Assembly: GCF_000719975.1 (NCBI RefSeq)
Contig: NZ_JOIJ01000002.1
Location: forward strand, 248,001 to 312,000
Source of the DNA: Prauserella rugosa
Lineage (GTDB): Bacteria; Actinomycetota; Actinomycetes; Mycobacteriales; Pseudonocardiaceae
DNA: 64,000 bases
Direction: 5' to 3'
Shown here: in pieces, positions 27,043-36,441 of the stretch
How positions within the stretch are numbered: the first letter of the stretch is position 1
How the letters are laid out: each line of letters starts with the position of its first letter
Made by a program: the position numbers and the translations under genes
Notes under the pieces: model-generated
What the model saw: the letters and a program-made list of their open reading frames with translations, nothing else
Databases searched by the model: none
What the model was told of the DNA's origin: nothing

Positions 27043-28253
27043 GCCGATGCTCCTTCGTCGAGAACCGCCACGCCGGGCAGGTCCTTGCCTTCCAGGTACT
27101 CGAGCGAGGCGCCGCCGCCGGTGGAGATGTGCGAGAAGCCGTCCTCGGGCAGGCCGAGCACGCGCACCGCCGCGGCCGAGTCACCGCCGCCGACGACGCT
27201 GAAGGCGTCCCCGTCGGCGATGGCCTGTGCGACCCCGCGGGTGCCGCCGGCGAACGGTTCCATCTCGAACACGCCCATCGGCCCGTTCCAGAACACGGTG
27301 GCGGCCGAGCCCGCGGCGTCGGCGAACAGCCGCACCGACTCGGGCCCGATGTCGAGGCCCATCCAGCCGTCCTCGATGCCGGTGGCCGGCACGGTGCGGG
27401 TGGCGGCGTCGGCGGCGAACCGGTCGGCGACGACGACGTCGACGGGCAGCAGGAGCTTGTCTCCCGCCTCGGCCAGCAGCCGCTTGCACACGTCCACCAT
27501 GTCGGCCTCGAGCAGCGAGCTGCCGACCTCGTGGCCCTGCGCGGCGAGGAACGTGAAGCACATGCCACCGCCGACGACGAGGCGGTCGACCTTCGGCAGC
27601 AGGGCCTCGATGACGGCGAGCTTGTCCGAGACCTTCGAACCGCCGAGCACGACCACGTAGGGCCGGGCGGGGTCACCGGTCAGCGTGCGGAGCACGTCCA
27701 GCTCGGCCAGCACCAGACCGCCCGCGAAGGCGGGCAGTTCCCTGGCCACGTCGTAGACCGAGGCCTGCTTGCGGTGCACCACCCCGAAGCCGTCGGACAC
27801 GAAGGCGGCCTCCGGTCCCACGAGGCCGGCCAGCTCACGGGCCAGCTCGGCGCGCTCGTCGGCGTCCTTGCTGGTCTCCCGCGGGTCGAAGCGGACGTTC
27901 TCCAGCATCGCGACCTGCCCGTCGGACAGGTTCGCGGTGACGTCCCTGGCCTCACGGCCGACGACGTCGCCGGCGAGGGGCACCGAGGTGCCCAGCAGCT
28001 CGCCGAGCCGCGCGGCGACGGGGCGCAGCGAGTACTTGTCCTCGGGTGCGCCCTTGGGGCGGCCGAGGTGCGCGGTGACGACCACCCTGGCCCCCGCGTC
28101 GGCGAGGCGCTTGATGGTCGGCAGCGCGGCACGCACGCGGCCGTCGTCGGTGATGCGGTCGCCGTCGAGCGGGACGTTCAGGTCCGAGCGGACCAGGACG
28201 TACCGCCCGGCGACGCCTTCGGTTACCAGATCGTCGAGTGTCGTGACCGTCAT
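27039..28253 (-). CDS. pgk: Phosphoglycerate kinase
   Basis: Glycolytic enzyme forming ATP from 1,3-bisphosphoglycerate. 404 residues. Substrate motifs [22 protein letters not shown] and [10 protein letters not shown] in the N domain; nucleotide site [20 protein letters not shown] and [19 protein letters not shown] in the C domain. ATG three bases after the gap stop; its own stop overlaps the GTG of the duplicated tpiA start. Confidence 0.98.
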   Translation of the reverse strand: MTVTTLDDLVTEGVAGRYVLVRSDLNVPLDGDRITDDGRVRAALPTIKRLADAGARVVVTAHLGRPKGAPEDKYSLRPVAARLGELLGTSVPLAGDVVGREARDVTANLSDGQVAMLENVRFDPRETSKDADERAELARELAGLVGPEAAFVSDGFGVVHRKQASVYDVARELPAFAGGLVLAELDVLRTLTGDPARPYVVVLGGSKVSDKLAVIEALLPKVDRLVVGGGMCFTFLAAQGHEVGSSLLEADMVDVCKRLLAEAGDKLLLPVDVVVADRFAADAATRTVPATGIEDGWMGLDIGPESVRLFADAAGSAATVFWNGPMGVFEMEPFAGGTRGVAQAIADGDAFSVVGGGDSAAAVRVLGLPEDGFSHISTGGGASLEYLEGKDLPGVAVLDEGASA

Positions 28254-28256
28254 CGA

Positions 28257-29336
<1,080 letters not shown>

Positions 29337-29385
29337 GCGTGACGACCAGGCGATACCCGGATACCCCGTGCGAGACGTCGCGCAC

Positions 29386-29411
29386 CTTGAACCATGCAGA
29401 AATCGTTCAAG
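29386..29411. promoter_or_regulatory. Inverted repeat upstream of gap promoter
   Basis: CTTGAAC (29386-29392) and GTTCAAG (29405-29411) form a perfect 7-bp inverted repeat with a 12-base AT-richer spacer, about 50 bases upstream of the proposed gap -10. Spacing and composition suit a repressor or activator site better than a terminator; regulator unknown. Confidence 0.45.
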
Positions 29412-29481
29412 ATCGCGGGCGTCACACGACCCCGCCGCGCGAGTCGGTGGCCCCGGTCGATCGCGGCTCGGTCGGCCCGGC

Positions 29482-32400
29482 TCAGCCCGCGGCCGACTTG
29501 GTGTACACGCGGGCCGAGGTGAGCCGCGCGGTGCCGTCGGGTTCGGGCAGGGCGTCGAGTTCCTTGCGCACGGTCGCGTCGACCGACAGGTACTTCCGCC
29601 CCGCGCGCAGGTCCGCGTCGTTGCGCAGGCGCACGATGAGCGGGAACTCCGACAGCGCCCCCGCGTCGAACAGCCCCGTCGTGTAGACGAGTTGCACGCC
29701 GAGCGCCTCGGCCACGGCGCGCTGCAGTTCGAGCAGGTAGCCCGCCGACGCGCGGCCGATCGGGTTGTCGAGGAACAGCACACCGGAGTGCGGATTGCGC
29801 ATCCGGCCGCGGTTGTTGGCGCGCAGCGCGGCGAGTGTGCAGTACAGGATGATCGCCGCGGTCAGCTGCTGGCCGCCGGAGAACACGTCGCGGATCTCCG
29901 ACACCCGCTGCCGTTCGGTGCGCAGCACCGAGTCCGGCTTCAGCATGTCGACGCGGAACCCCTTCGGCACGGCCGCCCGCACGCCGCGCAGCAACAACGA
30001 CAGCCCGTCGCGTTTGACGTCCCTGCCGTCGGCCGTCCTGCCCGCCGCCGCCTCGTCGACGACCTCGCCGAGTGCGGTGGCCAGTTCGGCGTCGTCGAGC
30101 TCGGTGAAGCGGATGCGGAGGAACTCCTGGCCGGACCAGTCGCCGAGCCCGTCGGGCAGGCGCGACACCCGCTGCGCCGAACGCAGGGTGCGGATCGCAC
30201 CCTCGACCATGCTCTGCAGCCGGGTGACGATGCCGCTGCGGTGCCGGTCGATCTGCGCGAGGTCGTCGGTCAGCGTCCGCAGCCGCGGGCGCAGCGCCTG
30301 TGCCCATTCCTCGGCGTGCTCGGGCAGGCTGTCCCTGCGCACGGACACCACCTGCTGGCGCACCGGCGTGTCCAGCTTCTCGAACCGCTTCTCGGTGGCG
30401 TACTGGGCCAGCGCGTCGGCCGCCGCGCGCACGCGCGTGGCCGCCTCGTCGACCTGCTGCTGCGCCGACGTCAGGCGCGCGGTGAGGTCGGTCGCACGGG
30501 CCTGCGCCTCCTCGACGTCCCCGTCGAACGCGGCCTGCTGCTCGCCCTGCGGCACGTGCGGGGCCAGCGACTCGGCCAGCATCCGGAAGCCCGACGCGCT
30601 CTGCTTGGCCGCGTCGAGCGTGCTCTGCGCCGCGGCCCGCTGCTCGCGGAGCTCCTCGACCGCCCGGGCCGCCGCCGACACCTCGTCGGCGGCCTGCTCG
30701 ATGAGCTCACGGCCGTGTTCGACGTCGCGGGGACGTTCCACGGTGTCGAGCGGGCCCGTCGGTGCGGGCAGCTGGTCGAGCTCGGCGTTGCGGGTGGCGA
30801 GCCTGCCGATCACCTCGGTGCGTTCGGCCTCGAGGGTCTCCACCGCCCGCGCCGCGCGCGCCTGAGCCGCCGCCCTGGCCGAGGCGTCGGAACCGTCGGG
30901 GGTCTCCAGCAACTCGCCCGCCCGCGTGCGCACCGCCTCGTCCAGGTTCTCCAGCGCCACGCGCGCCGCCGACTCGGCAGCCTCCGCCTGTTCGAGTTCG
31001 GCGCGCAGGTCACCGCCCACCTCGACCCGTGCGTAGGCCTCCGAGGCGGACGTGAAGGCCCTGCGCAGCGCGTCGACGGGTTCGCTCGGCACGCCCCCGT
31101 CCGACTCGCCGGCCTGGCCGGACTCCTCGGACTCCTCGAGTGACACGGAGCCACCGCCGGGCACCTCCGCGAGCTCACCCCGTGCCGTCGTCGCCGTCCG
31201 GCGGTGGCCGTCGGCGGTGCGCTGGTGTTCGGCGGCCTGTTCCCGCAGGCGCGCCGCCTGCGCCGCGCTCGCCTGCGCGCGCTGTTCGGCCAGCGCCGCG
31301 GCCTCCTTCGCGCGCTCGCACTCCTCGGCCCACTGCGGCAGCCTGGCCGCACGCCCGGCGAGTTCGGTGAGACTGCGCGCGCTGTCCTCGGCACTGCGCG
31401 CCTCCGACCGCAGCGTGGGAACGCGGCCACGCAGGTCGTCCCGTTTGCCGGTGAGCCGCTCGGTGGTCTGCTCGGCCTCGGTGACGGCCTGCTCGGCGGC
31501 GTCCCGCGCGCTGTCGGCCTCGTGGGCGCGTTCGGCCAGCACCGCGATGCTGCCGGGCGGGTAGTCCTCCCGCCAGGTGGTCAGCTTCCAGGTGAGCGCG
31601 GCATCGGCGCCGATCGACTCCTCGAGCTCGGCCAGCCTGCGCTGGCGGTCGTGTTGCCTGCGGCTGATGGCCCCGCGTTCGGCGTCGGCCGCGTCCTCGT
31701 CGTACATCGCCGGGTTGGGCGGGACGAGGAACGCCACCCCCGGCGCCTCGGCCAGCTCGCGGTCGGCGAGGGCCGCGGTGGTACCGACCGCGATGACCGC
31801 GCCGGGCAGCAACCGGTGTTCGGTCAGCACCTCCTGCGCACGGTCGAGCTGCGCCGGATCGTTGAGCAGGACACCGGCCACGAGCTGCGGAGCCCGCCGC
31901 ACGGCGTCCGCACGTGCCGCGGAATCCAGAGTGGACAGATAGCGCCAGCCCGACCACGCCGTGATGCCCGCCTCCTCCAGGACGTCCAGCGCGGCCTGGA
32001 CCTCCTCGGGGGGCGGCAACAGTCCGCCCGAGCCCAGCGCGCCGAGGGCCCGCTCGTCGCGGGATTCGTCCATCCGCAGCGTGGTCTGCTCCCGCTCGGC
32101 CTCGGCACGGGCCTCGGCGAGACGGTCCAGCAGCGCGGGGGTGTCGGTCTCCAACGTGACCGTGTCGGTGCCGAGCAGTTCGGCGAGCCGCGGTTCGGCG
32201 GCCAGCGCGTCGGTGCGCCGGTGCGCACGCGTCAGTTCCTCGGCGGCACGATCGGCCCTGTCCCGTGCGGCGGCCGCCTCGCGCTGCGCCTCGCCCGCCG
32301 CCGTCTGCGCCGCGGCCAGTTCCTCCGCGACCCGTTCGAGCTCGGCCTCCCTGCGGGCCAGTTCGGCCGCCGCCTCCTCGCCGCGTGCCGCGGCCGCTCT

Positions 32401-33960
32401 CGCCGCCTCCGCGACGTCGGCGCCGTGGGCGAGCAGCCCGGCGGAGGTGGCCTCGGCGATCTCGGCGCGCACCTCGTCGATGCGTGTCGAGAAGCCGTCG
32501 GCCTCCGCACGGCGGGCCGCGGCCGTCGAGGTGGCCTCGTCGCGTTCCTTCTGCGCCTGCTCCGCCTCGGCGCGCAGGGCGGCGGCCCGCTGTTCGGCCT
32601 CCTCCGCCTGCTGCTGGGCGTCCCTGGCGAGTCCGAGCAGGCCGCGCGCGAGTGCGGCGGCGGCGGCGTTCTTCGCCTCGAGCGCGGGCCGCGCCTTCTC
32701 CTCCCTGCTGCCCACGAGCTCACGGATGTCGGCCGCCTTGCGTGCCGCGCCGAGGTGGGTCAGGACGGTGCCGGTCTCGCGCCACGCCTCGTTGAGGGTC
32801 TTCGCCTCGGCCAGCTCGGCGTCGATGCGCTCCTTGTCGGCCTCGGCCTCGTCGCGCAGCATGCCGGCCACGAGCCGCCGGAGTTCGGTCAGCACCGCCT
32901 GTTTGCGCCGGTGGTCGCCCTCGGCCAGCCGTTCGGCGTCGGCGACCTCCGACACGTGTGCGGTCAGGGTCTCCAGACGTTCGGTCTCGACCGCGTCCCT
33001 GGCCGCGACCTCACCCGCCAGCGTGGCCAGTTCGGCGCGCGCGGCGTCGGCGACCGTCCGCGCGGCCGCGGCGAACCGCTCCTCGTCGATCAGCGGGGTC
33101 AGCGCGTCCAGCGCGCCGGCGACGAAGTCCCGCTCGGTCATCAGCTCGCCCCGCTGGGCGAGGTTGTCGGCGTACGTGGCCACGACGTCGGCCAGGTCCT
33201 TGGGCTCCTCCTCGGTGATCACCGCACGCAGGAGGAACTCGACGAAGGCCTCGTCGGTGTTGAACGCGAAGGCGTCGGCGGCCTCGCCCTCGCCCGCGTT
33301 CATCGCCCGCTGGTAGCGGAACAGTTCCGTGTCCAGTCCCAGCTGGTCGAGTCGCTCGGTCCACTCGTGGTGCCTGCGCGTCCAGAACAACTGCAGTTCG
33401 GGGATCTGCGCGTGCAGCGACGTCATCCGGTCGTGGAAACCGGACATGGTCAGCAGGCGACCGTCCTCGGTCAGCGGCAGCGTGTCGAGGCCGACCTCGG
33501 CGCCAGGCCGGAAGCAGTACCAGGAGTCGATCAGGTTCGCCGGGTCCGACGAGGCCACGTGCCCGCGCCACTCCGAGGCCTTGCCCGTGATGAGGCGCTG
33601 GCCGCTCTCGACGTGCTGCCACTCGAGCACGACGTGCGCGACGTCCTTCGCCCCGACGAACTTCTCCAGCACGCGGGTGTTCGTGGTGCCCACGACCTGG
33701 CGCCTGCCCGGCAGCATCACCGAGAAGATCAGTTTGATCAGCACCGACTTGCCGCCGCCGTTCTCGAGGAACAGCACGCTCGCCGGCGACGGACGCCGGG
33801 GAGGCCCGCCGTCGGCGTGGTGGATGCCCGCGCCGAACAGCGCGTCTTGCTGCGGCGCGGTGACCACGTCGCCGACCCCGGAGAAGTCCAGCACCACGTC
33901 CTGGTACCGCGCGCCGGCCGGACCCACCGAGTGCAGGCGCACCCGCGACAGCTCGTACAT
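29482..33960 (-). CDS. SMC/MukB-like ATPase of a MksBEF/Wadjet-type complex
   Basis: 1492-residue SMC-like protein. N-terminal Walker A in VLFLENGGGKSVLIK (K71-S72); two very long Ala/Glu/Arg-rich coiled-coil blocks (roughly 310-780 and 950-1300) around a less helical hinge-like part near 790-900 (GLLPPPEEVQAALDVLEEAG); C-terminal signature VFSGGQQLTAAIILYCTLAA (from F1360) and Walker B SGVLFLDNPIGRAS with D1398. The residue after D1398 is Asn, where most SMC ATPases have the catalytic Glu. ATG at 33960 follows GGGGAG. Last gene of a three-gene operon; acts with the two smaller products as a DNA-loop-extruding/condensin-like complex by inference. Not SbcC: no MRE11 partner. Confidence 0.85.
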   Translation of the reverse strand: MYELSRVRLHSVGPAGARYQDVVLDFSGVGDVVTAPQQDALFGAGIHHADGGPPRRPSPASVLFLENGGGKSVLIKLIFSVMLPGRRQVVGTTNTRVLEKFVGAKDVAHVVLEWQHVESGQRLITGKASEWRGHVASSDPANLIDSWYCFRPGAEVGLDTLPLTEDGRLLTMSGFHDRMTSLHAQIPELQLFWTRRHHEWTERLDQLGLDTELFRYQRAMNAGEGEAADAFAFNTDEAFVEFLLRAVITEEEPKDLADVVATYADNLAQRGELMTERDFVAGALDALTPLIDEERFAAAARTVADAARAELATLAGEVAARDAVETERLETLTAHVSEVADAERLAEGDHRRKQAVLTELRRLVAGMLRDEAEADKERIDAELAEAKTLNEAWRETGTVLTHLGAARKAADIRELVGSREEKARPALEAKNAAAAALARGLLGLARDAQQQAEEAEQRAAALRAEAEQAQKERDEATSTAAARRAEADGFSTRIDEVRAEIAEATSAGLLAHGADVAEAARAAAARGEEAAAELARREAELERVAEELAAAQTAAGEAQREAAAARDRADRAAEELTRAHRRTDALAAEPRLAELLGTDTVTLETDTPALLDRLAEARAEAEREQTTLRMDESRDERALGALGSGGLLPPPEEVQAALDVLEEAGITAWSGWRYLSTLDSAARADAVRRAPQLVAGVLLNDPAQLDRAQEVLTEHRLLPGAVIAVGTTAALADRELAEAPGVAFLVPPNPAMYDEDAADAERGAISRRQHDRQRRLAELEESIGADAALTWKLTTWREDYPPGSIAVLAERAHEADSARDAAEQAVTEAEQTTERLTGKRDDLRGRVPTLRSEARSAEDSARSLTELAGRAARLPQWAEECERAKEAAALAEQRAQASAAQAARLREQAAEHQRTADGHRRTATTARGELAEVPGGGSVSLEESEESGQAGESDGGVPSEPVDALRRAFTSASEAYARVEVGGDLRAELEQAEAAESAARVALENLDEAVRTRAGELLETPDGSDASARAAAQARAARAVETLEAERTEVIGRLATRNAELDQLPAPTGPLDTVERPRDVEHGRELIEQAADEVSAAARAVEELREQRAAAQSTLDAAKQSASGFRMLAESLAPHVPQGEQQAAFDGDVEEAQARATDLTARLTSAQQQVDEAATRVRAAADALAQYATEKRFEKLDTPVRQQVVSVRRDSLPEHAEEWAQALRPRLRTLTDDLAQIDRHRSGIVTRLQSMVEGAIRTLRSAQRVSRLPDGLGDWSGQEFLRIRFTELDDAELATALGEVVDEAAAGRTADGRDVKRDGLSLLLRGVRAAVPKGFRVDMLKPDSVLRTERQRVSEIRDVFSGGQQLTAAIILYCTLAALRANNRGRMRNPHSGVLFLDNPIGRASAGYLLELQRAVAEALGVQLVYTTGLFDAGALSEFPLIVRLRNDADLRAGRKYLSVDATVRKELDALPEPDGTARLTSARVYTKSAAG

Positions 33961-34001
33961 GTACTCCCCTACAGCGTGGCCGGGTGTGGAACCGGCGGCG
34001 T

Positions 34002-34793
34002 CTACAGCGTGTCCGTGGCCGAGGCCCGCAACGTCGAACCCTCGCCCGGCACCGAGACGACCCCGAGCGCGAGCAGCTCGTCGAACGCGGCGTCGGCCGC
34101 GAGTTCGCGCACCTGCACCTGGTAGCGCGGCGTCGTCCGGTACGTCCCGCCCTGCTCGGAACTCACCGGGACGAGGAATCCCTGCTCGGCCAGGAACCGT
34201 AGCGCCCGCGTCACCATGCCGCGCGTGGTGTCCGGGGCCAGGCGGCCGTCCTTCGTCGCGGCCGCGGCCGGCCTGCGCGCGTACGCGCGCCACGCCTGTT
34301 CGAGTTCGGGCGCGTCGGCCAGCGGATCGGTGTTCGCCGCCGCCCGTTCGTCGAGGATGCGGCACGCCTCCCGCACCACGCCGTCGACCTGTTCGACGCT
34401 CACCCTGCCGATGTAGGTGTCGTTGGCCAGGTCGTCGGGGCGCGGATAGCCCAGTGCCGCCGTCGCCAGGTGGACCAGACCGTGCAGCACCTTCTCGGTG
34501 TCGCGGCGCTCGCGGATCTTCGACTGGCGGGCGTAACTGTCCATCTTGATCTCGAAGATCGACTCGTCGGTCGCGGCCAGCACCGCACCGGCCTGCGCGT
34601 TGACCTCGAGGACCATGAGCCCCATGCCCGCCGCGATGCCGTGCGTGAGCTGTTTGAACGCGCTGTCCTCGCCGTAGCGGCGCACCAGCTCGGCGTAGAC
34701 CACGTCGCGGCCCGGCACGAGCTTGGGCCGCATGCCGAACGCCAGCAGTCTGGCCGCGGCCTCGGCGTCGGCGGCCGAATGTCCGGTGCTCAC
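34002..34793 (-). CDS. KITE/MksE (JetB)-like subunit of the SMC operon
   Basis: 263 residues, middle gene of the operon. Helical N-terminal part (AARLLAFGMRPKLVPGRDVV; FKQLTHGIAAGMGLMVLEVN) and winged-helix-like C-terminal part (TRGMVTRALRFLAEQGFLVP; TTPRYQVQVRELAADAAFDE), as in MukE/MksE/DUF4194-type proteins. GTG start overlaps the stop of the preceding gene (GTGA) with GGAGGAG upstream; 41 bases to the SMC gene. The call rests on size, order and secondary-structure pattern, not on a diagnostic motif. Confidence 0.65.
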   Translation of the reverse strand: MSTGHSAADAEAAARLLAFGMRPKLVPGRDVVYAELVRRYGEDSAFKQLTHGIAAGMGLMVLEVNAQAGAVLAATDESIFEIKMDSYARQSKIRERRDTEKVLHGLVHLATAALGYPRPDDLANDTYIGRVSVEQVDGVVREACRILDERAAANTDPLADAPELEQAWRAYARRPAAAATKDGRLAPDTTRGMVTRALRFLAEQGFLVPVSSEQGGTYRTTPRYQVQVRELAADAAFDELLALGVVSVPGEGSTLRASATDTL

Positions 34794-36385
34794 AGTGCCC
34801 TCTCCTCCGTGCTCATCTCTGGCCCGCTCGTCTCGGCCGTGGTCGGCTCCCCGGTCCTCGCGGTGCTCGTCGCGTCGCCCGAGTCGTCCGGCCCGGGCGC
34901 GCCGGACTCGGGGTCGTCCGAAACGGTGGAGTCGGGCTCGTCGGGCTGCACGGTGGCCGACATCAGCAACAGGTCCGCGCCACCGATCTCCGGGTCGTCC
35001 AGTTCGGTGCCGTCGTCGACGGCGAGCAGCACCCGTTCCTGTCCCTGCCGCAGGGCGCCGCCCACCTCGGGTCCGTAGGCGTGCACGGCACGCAACGCGA
35101 CCAGCCGCGCCACCGCCGGATCGGCCGCGCGGGCCTCCTCGAGCAGTCCCGACAGCCTGCGCGGCACCTCGGGCAGATCGAGCAGCGCATCGGCCTGCCG
35201 CCACTGTTCGTCGGTGAAGGCGTCGGAGTCCTCGGCGGGAAGCAGTTCCGGTTCGGGTACCTCGCCGACCACGTGTTCGCGCTCCGGCGCGGGCCGCAGC
35301 AGCAGCGACACCAGCGAGGGCAGCGACGGCACGGTCGGCAGCGCCAGTCCGGTCCCCGCGCGGAAGTACGCCTCGGTGGGGGCCAGTGCATCGGCCAGCG
35401 ACAGATCGAGCGTCGGGGTGAGCAGCTGGCCGAACACGTCGATCGCGGCGCGCTGCGGCGGTCCGGAGAACTGCTGGCGGTCCTGTTCCGCACGGAACAC
35501 CGCACCGGCGGCCTGCAGCCGGTTCTGGAGCTGGGTGTGCCTGCGGATGCAGTCGGCGACGATGTCGACCAGCTCGGCGGCGCGGCGTTTGTGGTCGGGA
35601 TCCTCGGCCTCGTCGCGCGCGGCCGTGATGTTCTTCAAGATGGCGGTCTCGGCGCGGAACCGGGACTCGATGTGCGTCAGCGCCGAGTCGAGCAGCTCGG
35701 GCAGTTCCCGTTCCCAGTCGACGGAACGTACGTCGCGCCGCGTCGCGTCGAGCCGGGCACGGAGGATCTCGCCGTACTGCACGGTCCGGTACCGGGCCTG
35801 TTCCGCGGCGAGCTTGGCGTCGGCGAGCCTGCCGCGGGTGATCAGGTTCTCCAGCTTGACCTCGGCGGCGATGTGCGCCGACTCGACGTCGGTGTCGAGT
35901 GCGCCCACGAGGACGTTGATCGCCTCGTCCGTGGCGCGCAGGTACACCTCGCCGTCGGGTGCCGCCAGCTCGACGAGGAGTTTGAAGTCGAACGCCCTGC
36001 GCCGGTAGCGCCCGTCGGCGTCGACGGCCCCGTACACGCGGCGGAACCCGCGATCGGTGGTGCCGACGTTGATCAGGTTGTCCAGCACCCACCGCGCGAC
36101 CCGCAGGTGCTCGTCGCTGCTGCGGTCGGGCGCCTGCGCGGCGATGAACGGCAGGAGCCGGTGGGTGACCTGCTGGTGGTCGGCGCCGGTGTCGAAGTCC
36201 ATCGCGATCGTGACCTGGTCGATCGTGTGGAGCCCGATCTCGGCCATCTGGTACACGGTCGCGTCGGCCCAGTCGAGCTTGGCCTTGCGTGCGTCGAGAT
36301 CGTGCAGCGGCGCCGTGCAGGCCAGTGCCTTCAGCCTGCGCGCGAGCCCCTCGTCGGGGTCGGCGGTCGTCTCGTCAGCTCGCAC
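34790..36385 (-). CDS. Kleisin/MksF (JetA)-like subunit of the SMC operon
   Basis: 531 residues, first gene of the three-gene operon. Predicted mostly helical: N-terminal part with DLDARKAKLDWADATVYQMA and a winged-helix-like segment (RSSDEHLRVARWVLDNLINV), a middle coiled-coil (AEQARYRTVQYGEILRARLD), C-terminal acidic, Pro/Ser-rich disordered tail from about residue 465. This layout fits MukF/MksF/JetA kleisins. GTG start set by a leaderless promoter; overlaps the next gene by GTGA. No gene for a TOPRIM (JetD/MksG) nuclease lies on either side. Confidence 0.65.
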   Translation of the reverse strand: MRADETTADPDEGLARRLKALACTAPLHDLDARKAKLDWADATVYQMAEIGLHTIDQVTIAMDFDTGADHQQVTHRLLPFIAAQAPDRSSDEHLRVARWVLDNLINVGTTDRGFRRVYGAVDADGRYRRRAFDFKLLVELAAPDGEVYLRATDEAINVLVGALDTDVESAHIAAEVKLENLITRGRLADAKLAAEQARYRTVQYGEILRARLDATRRDVRSVDWERELPELLDSALTHIESRFRAETAILKNITAARDEAEDPDHKRRAAELVDIVADCIRRHTQLQNRLQAAGAVFRAEQDRQQFSGPPQRAAIDVFGQLLTPTLDLSLADALAPTEAYFRAGTGLALPTVPSLPSLVSLLLRPAPEREHVVGEVPEPELLPAEDSDAFTDEQWRQADALLDLPEVPRRLSGLLEEARAADPAVARLVALRAVHAYGPEVGGALRQGQERVLLAVDDGTELDDPEIGGADLLLMSATVQPDEPDSTVSDDPESGAPGPDDSGDATSTARTGEPTTAETSGPEMSTEERAL

Positions 36386-36391
36386 GGTGTG

Positions 36392-36397
36392 AGGTTA
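36392..36397 (-). promoter_or_regulatory. -10 box of leaderless promoter of the SMC operon
   Basis: TAACCT on the minus strand ends six bases before the GTG at 36385; the three-gene unit thus has its own constitutive-looking promoter. Confidence 0.55.
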
Positions 36398-36441
36398 AGC
36401 CAAGCCCACCGGCCGCCGTCGGGCCGGGGAACCCACGCCGG

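Noticed and set aside
29482..36385. Complete Wadjet (JetABCD) defence system
   Set aside because: No JetD/TOPRIM nuclease is encoded on either side, so only an SMC-kleisin-KITE-like complex is claimed.
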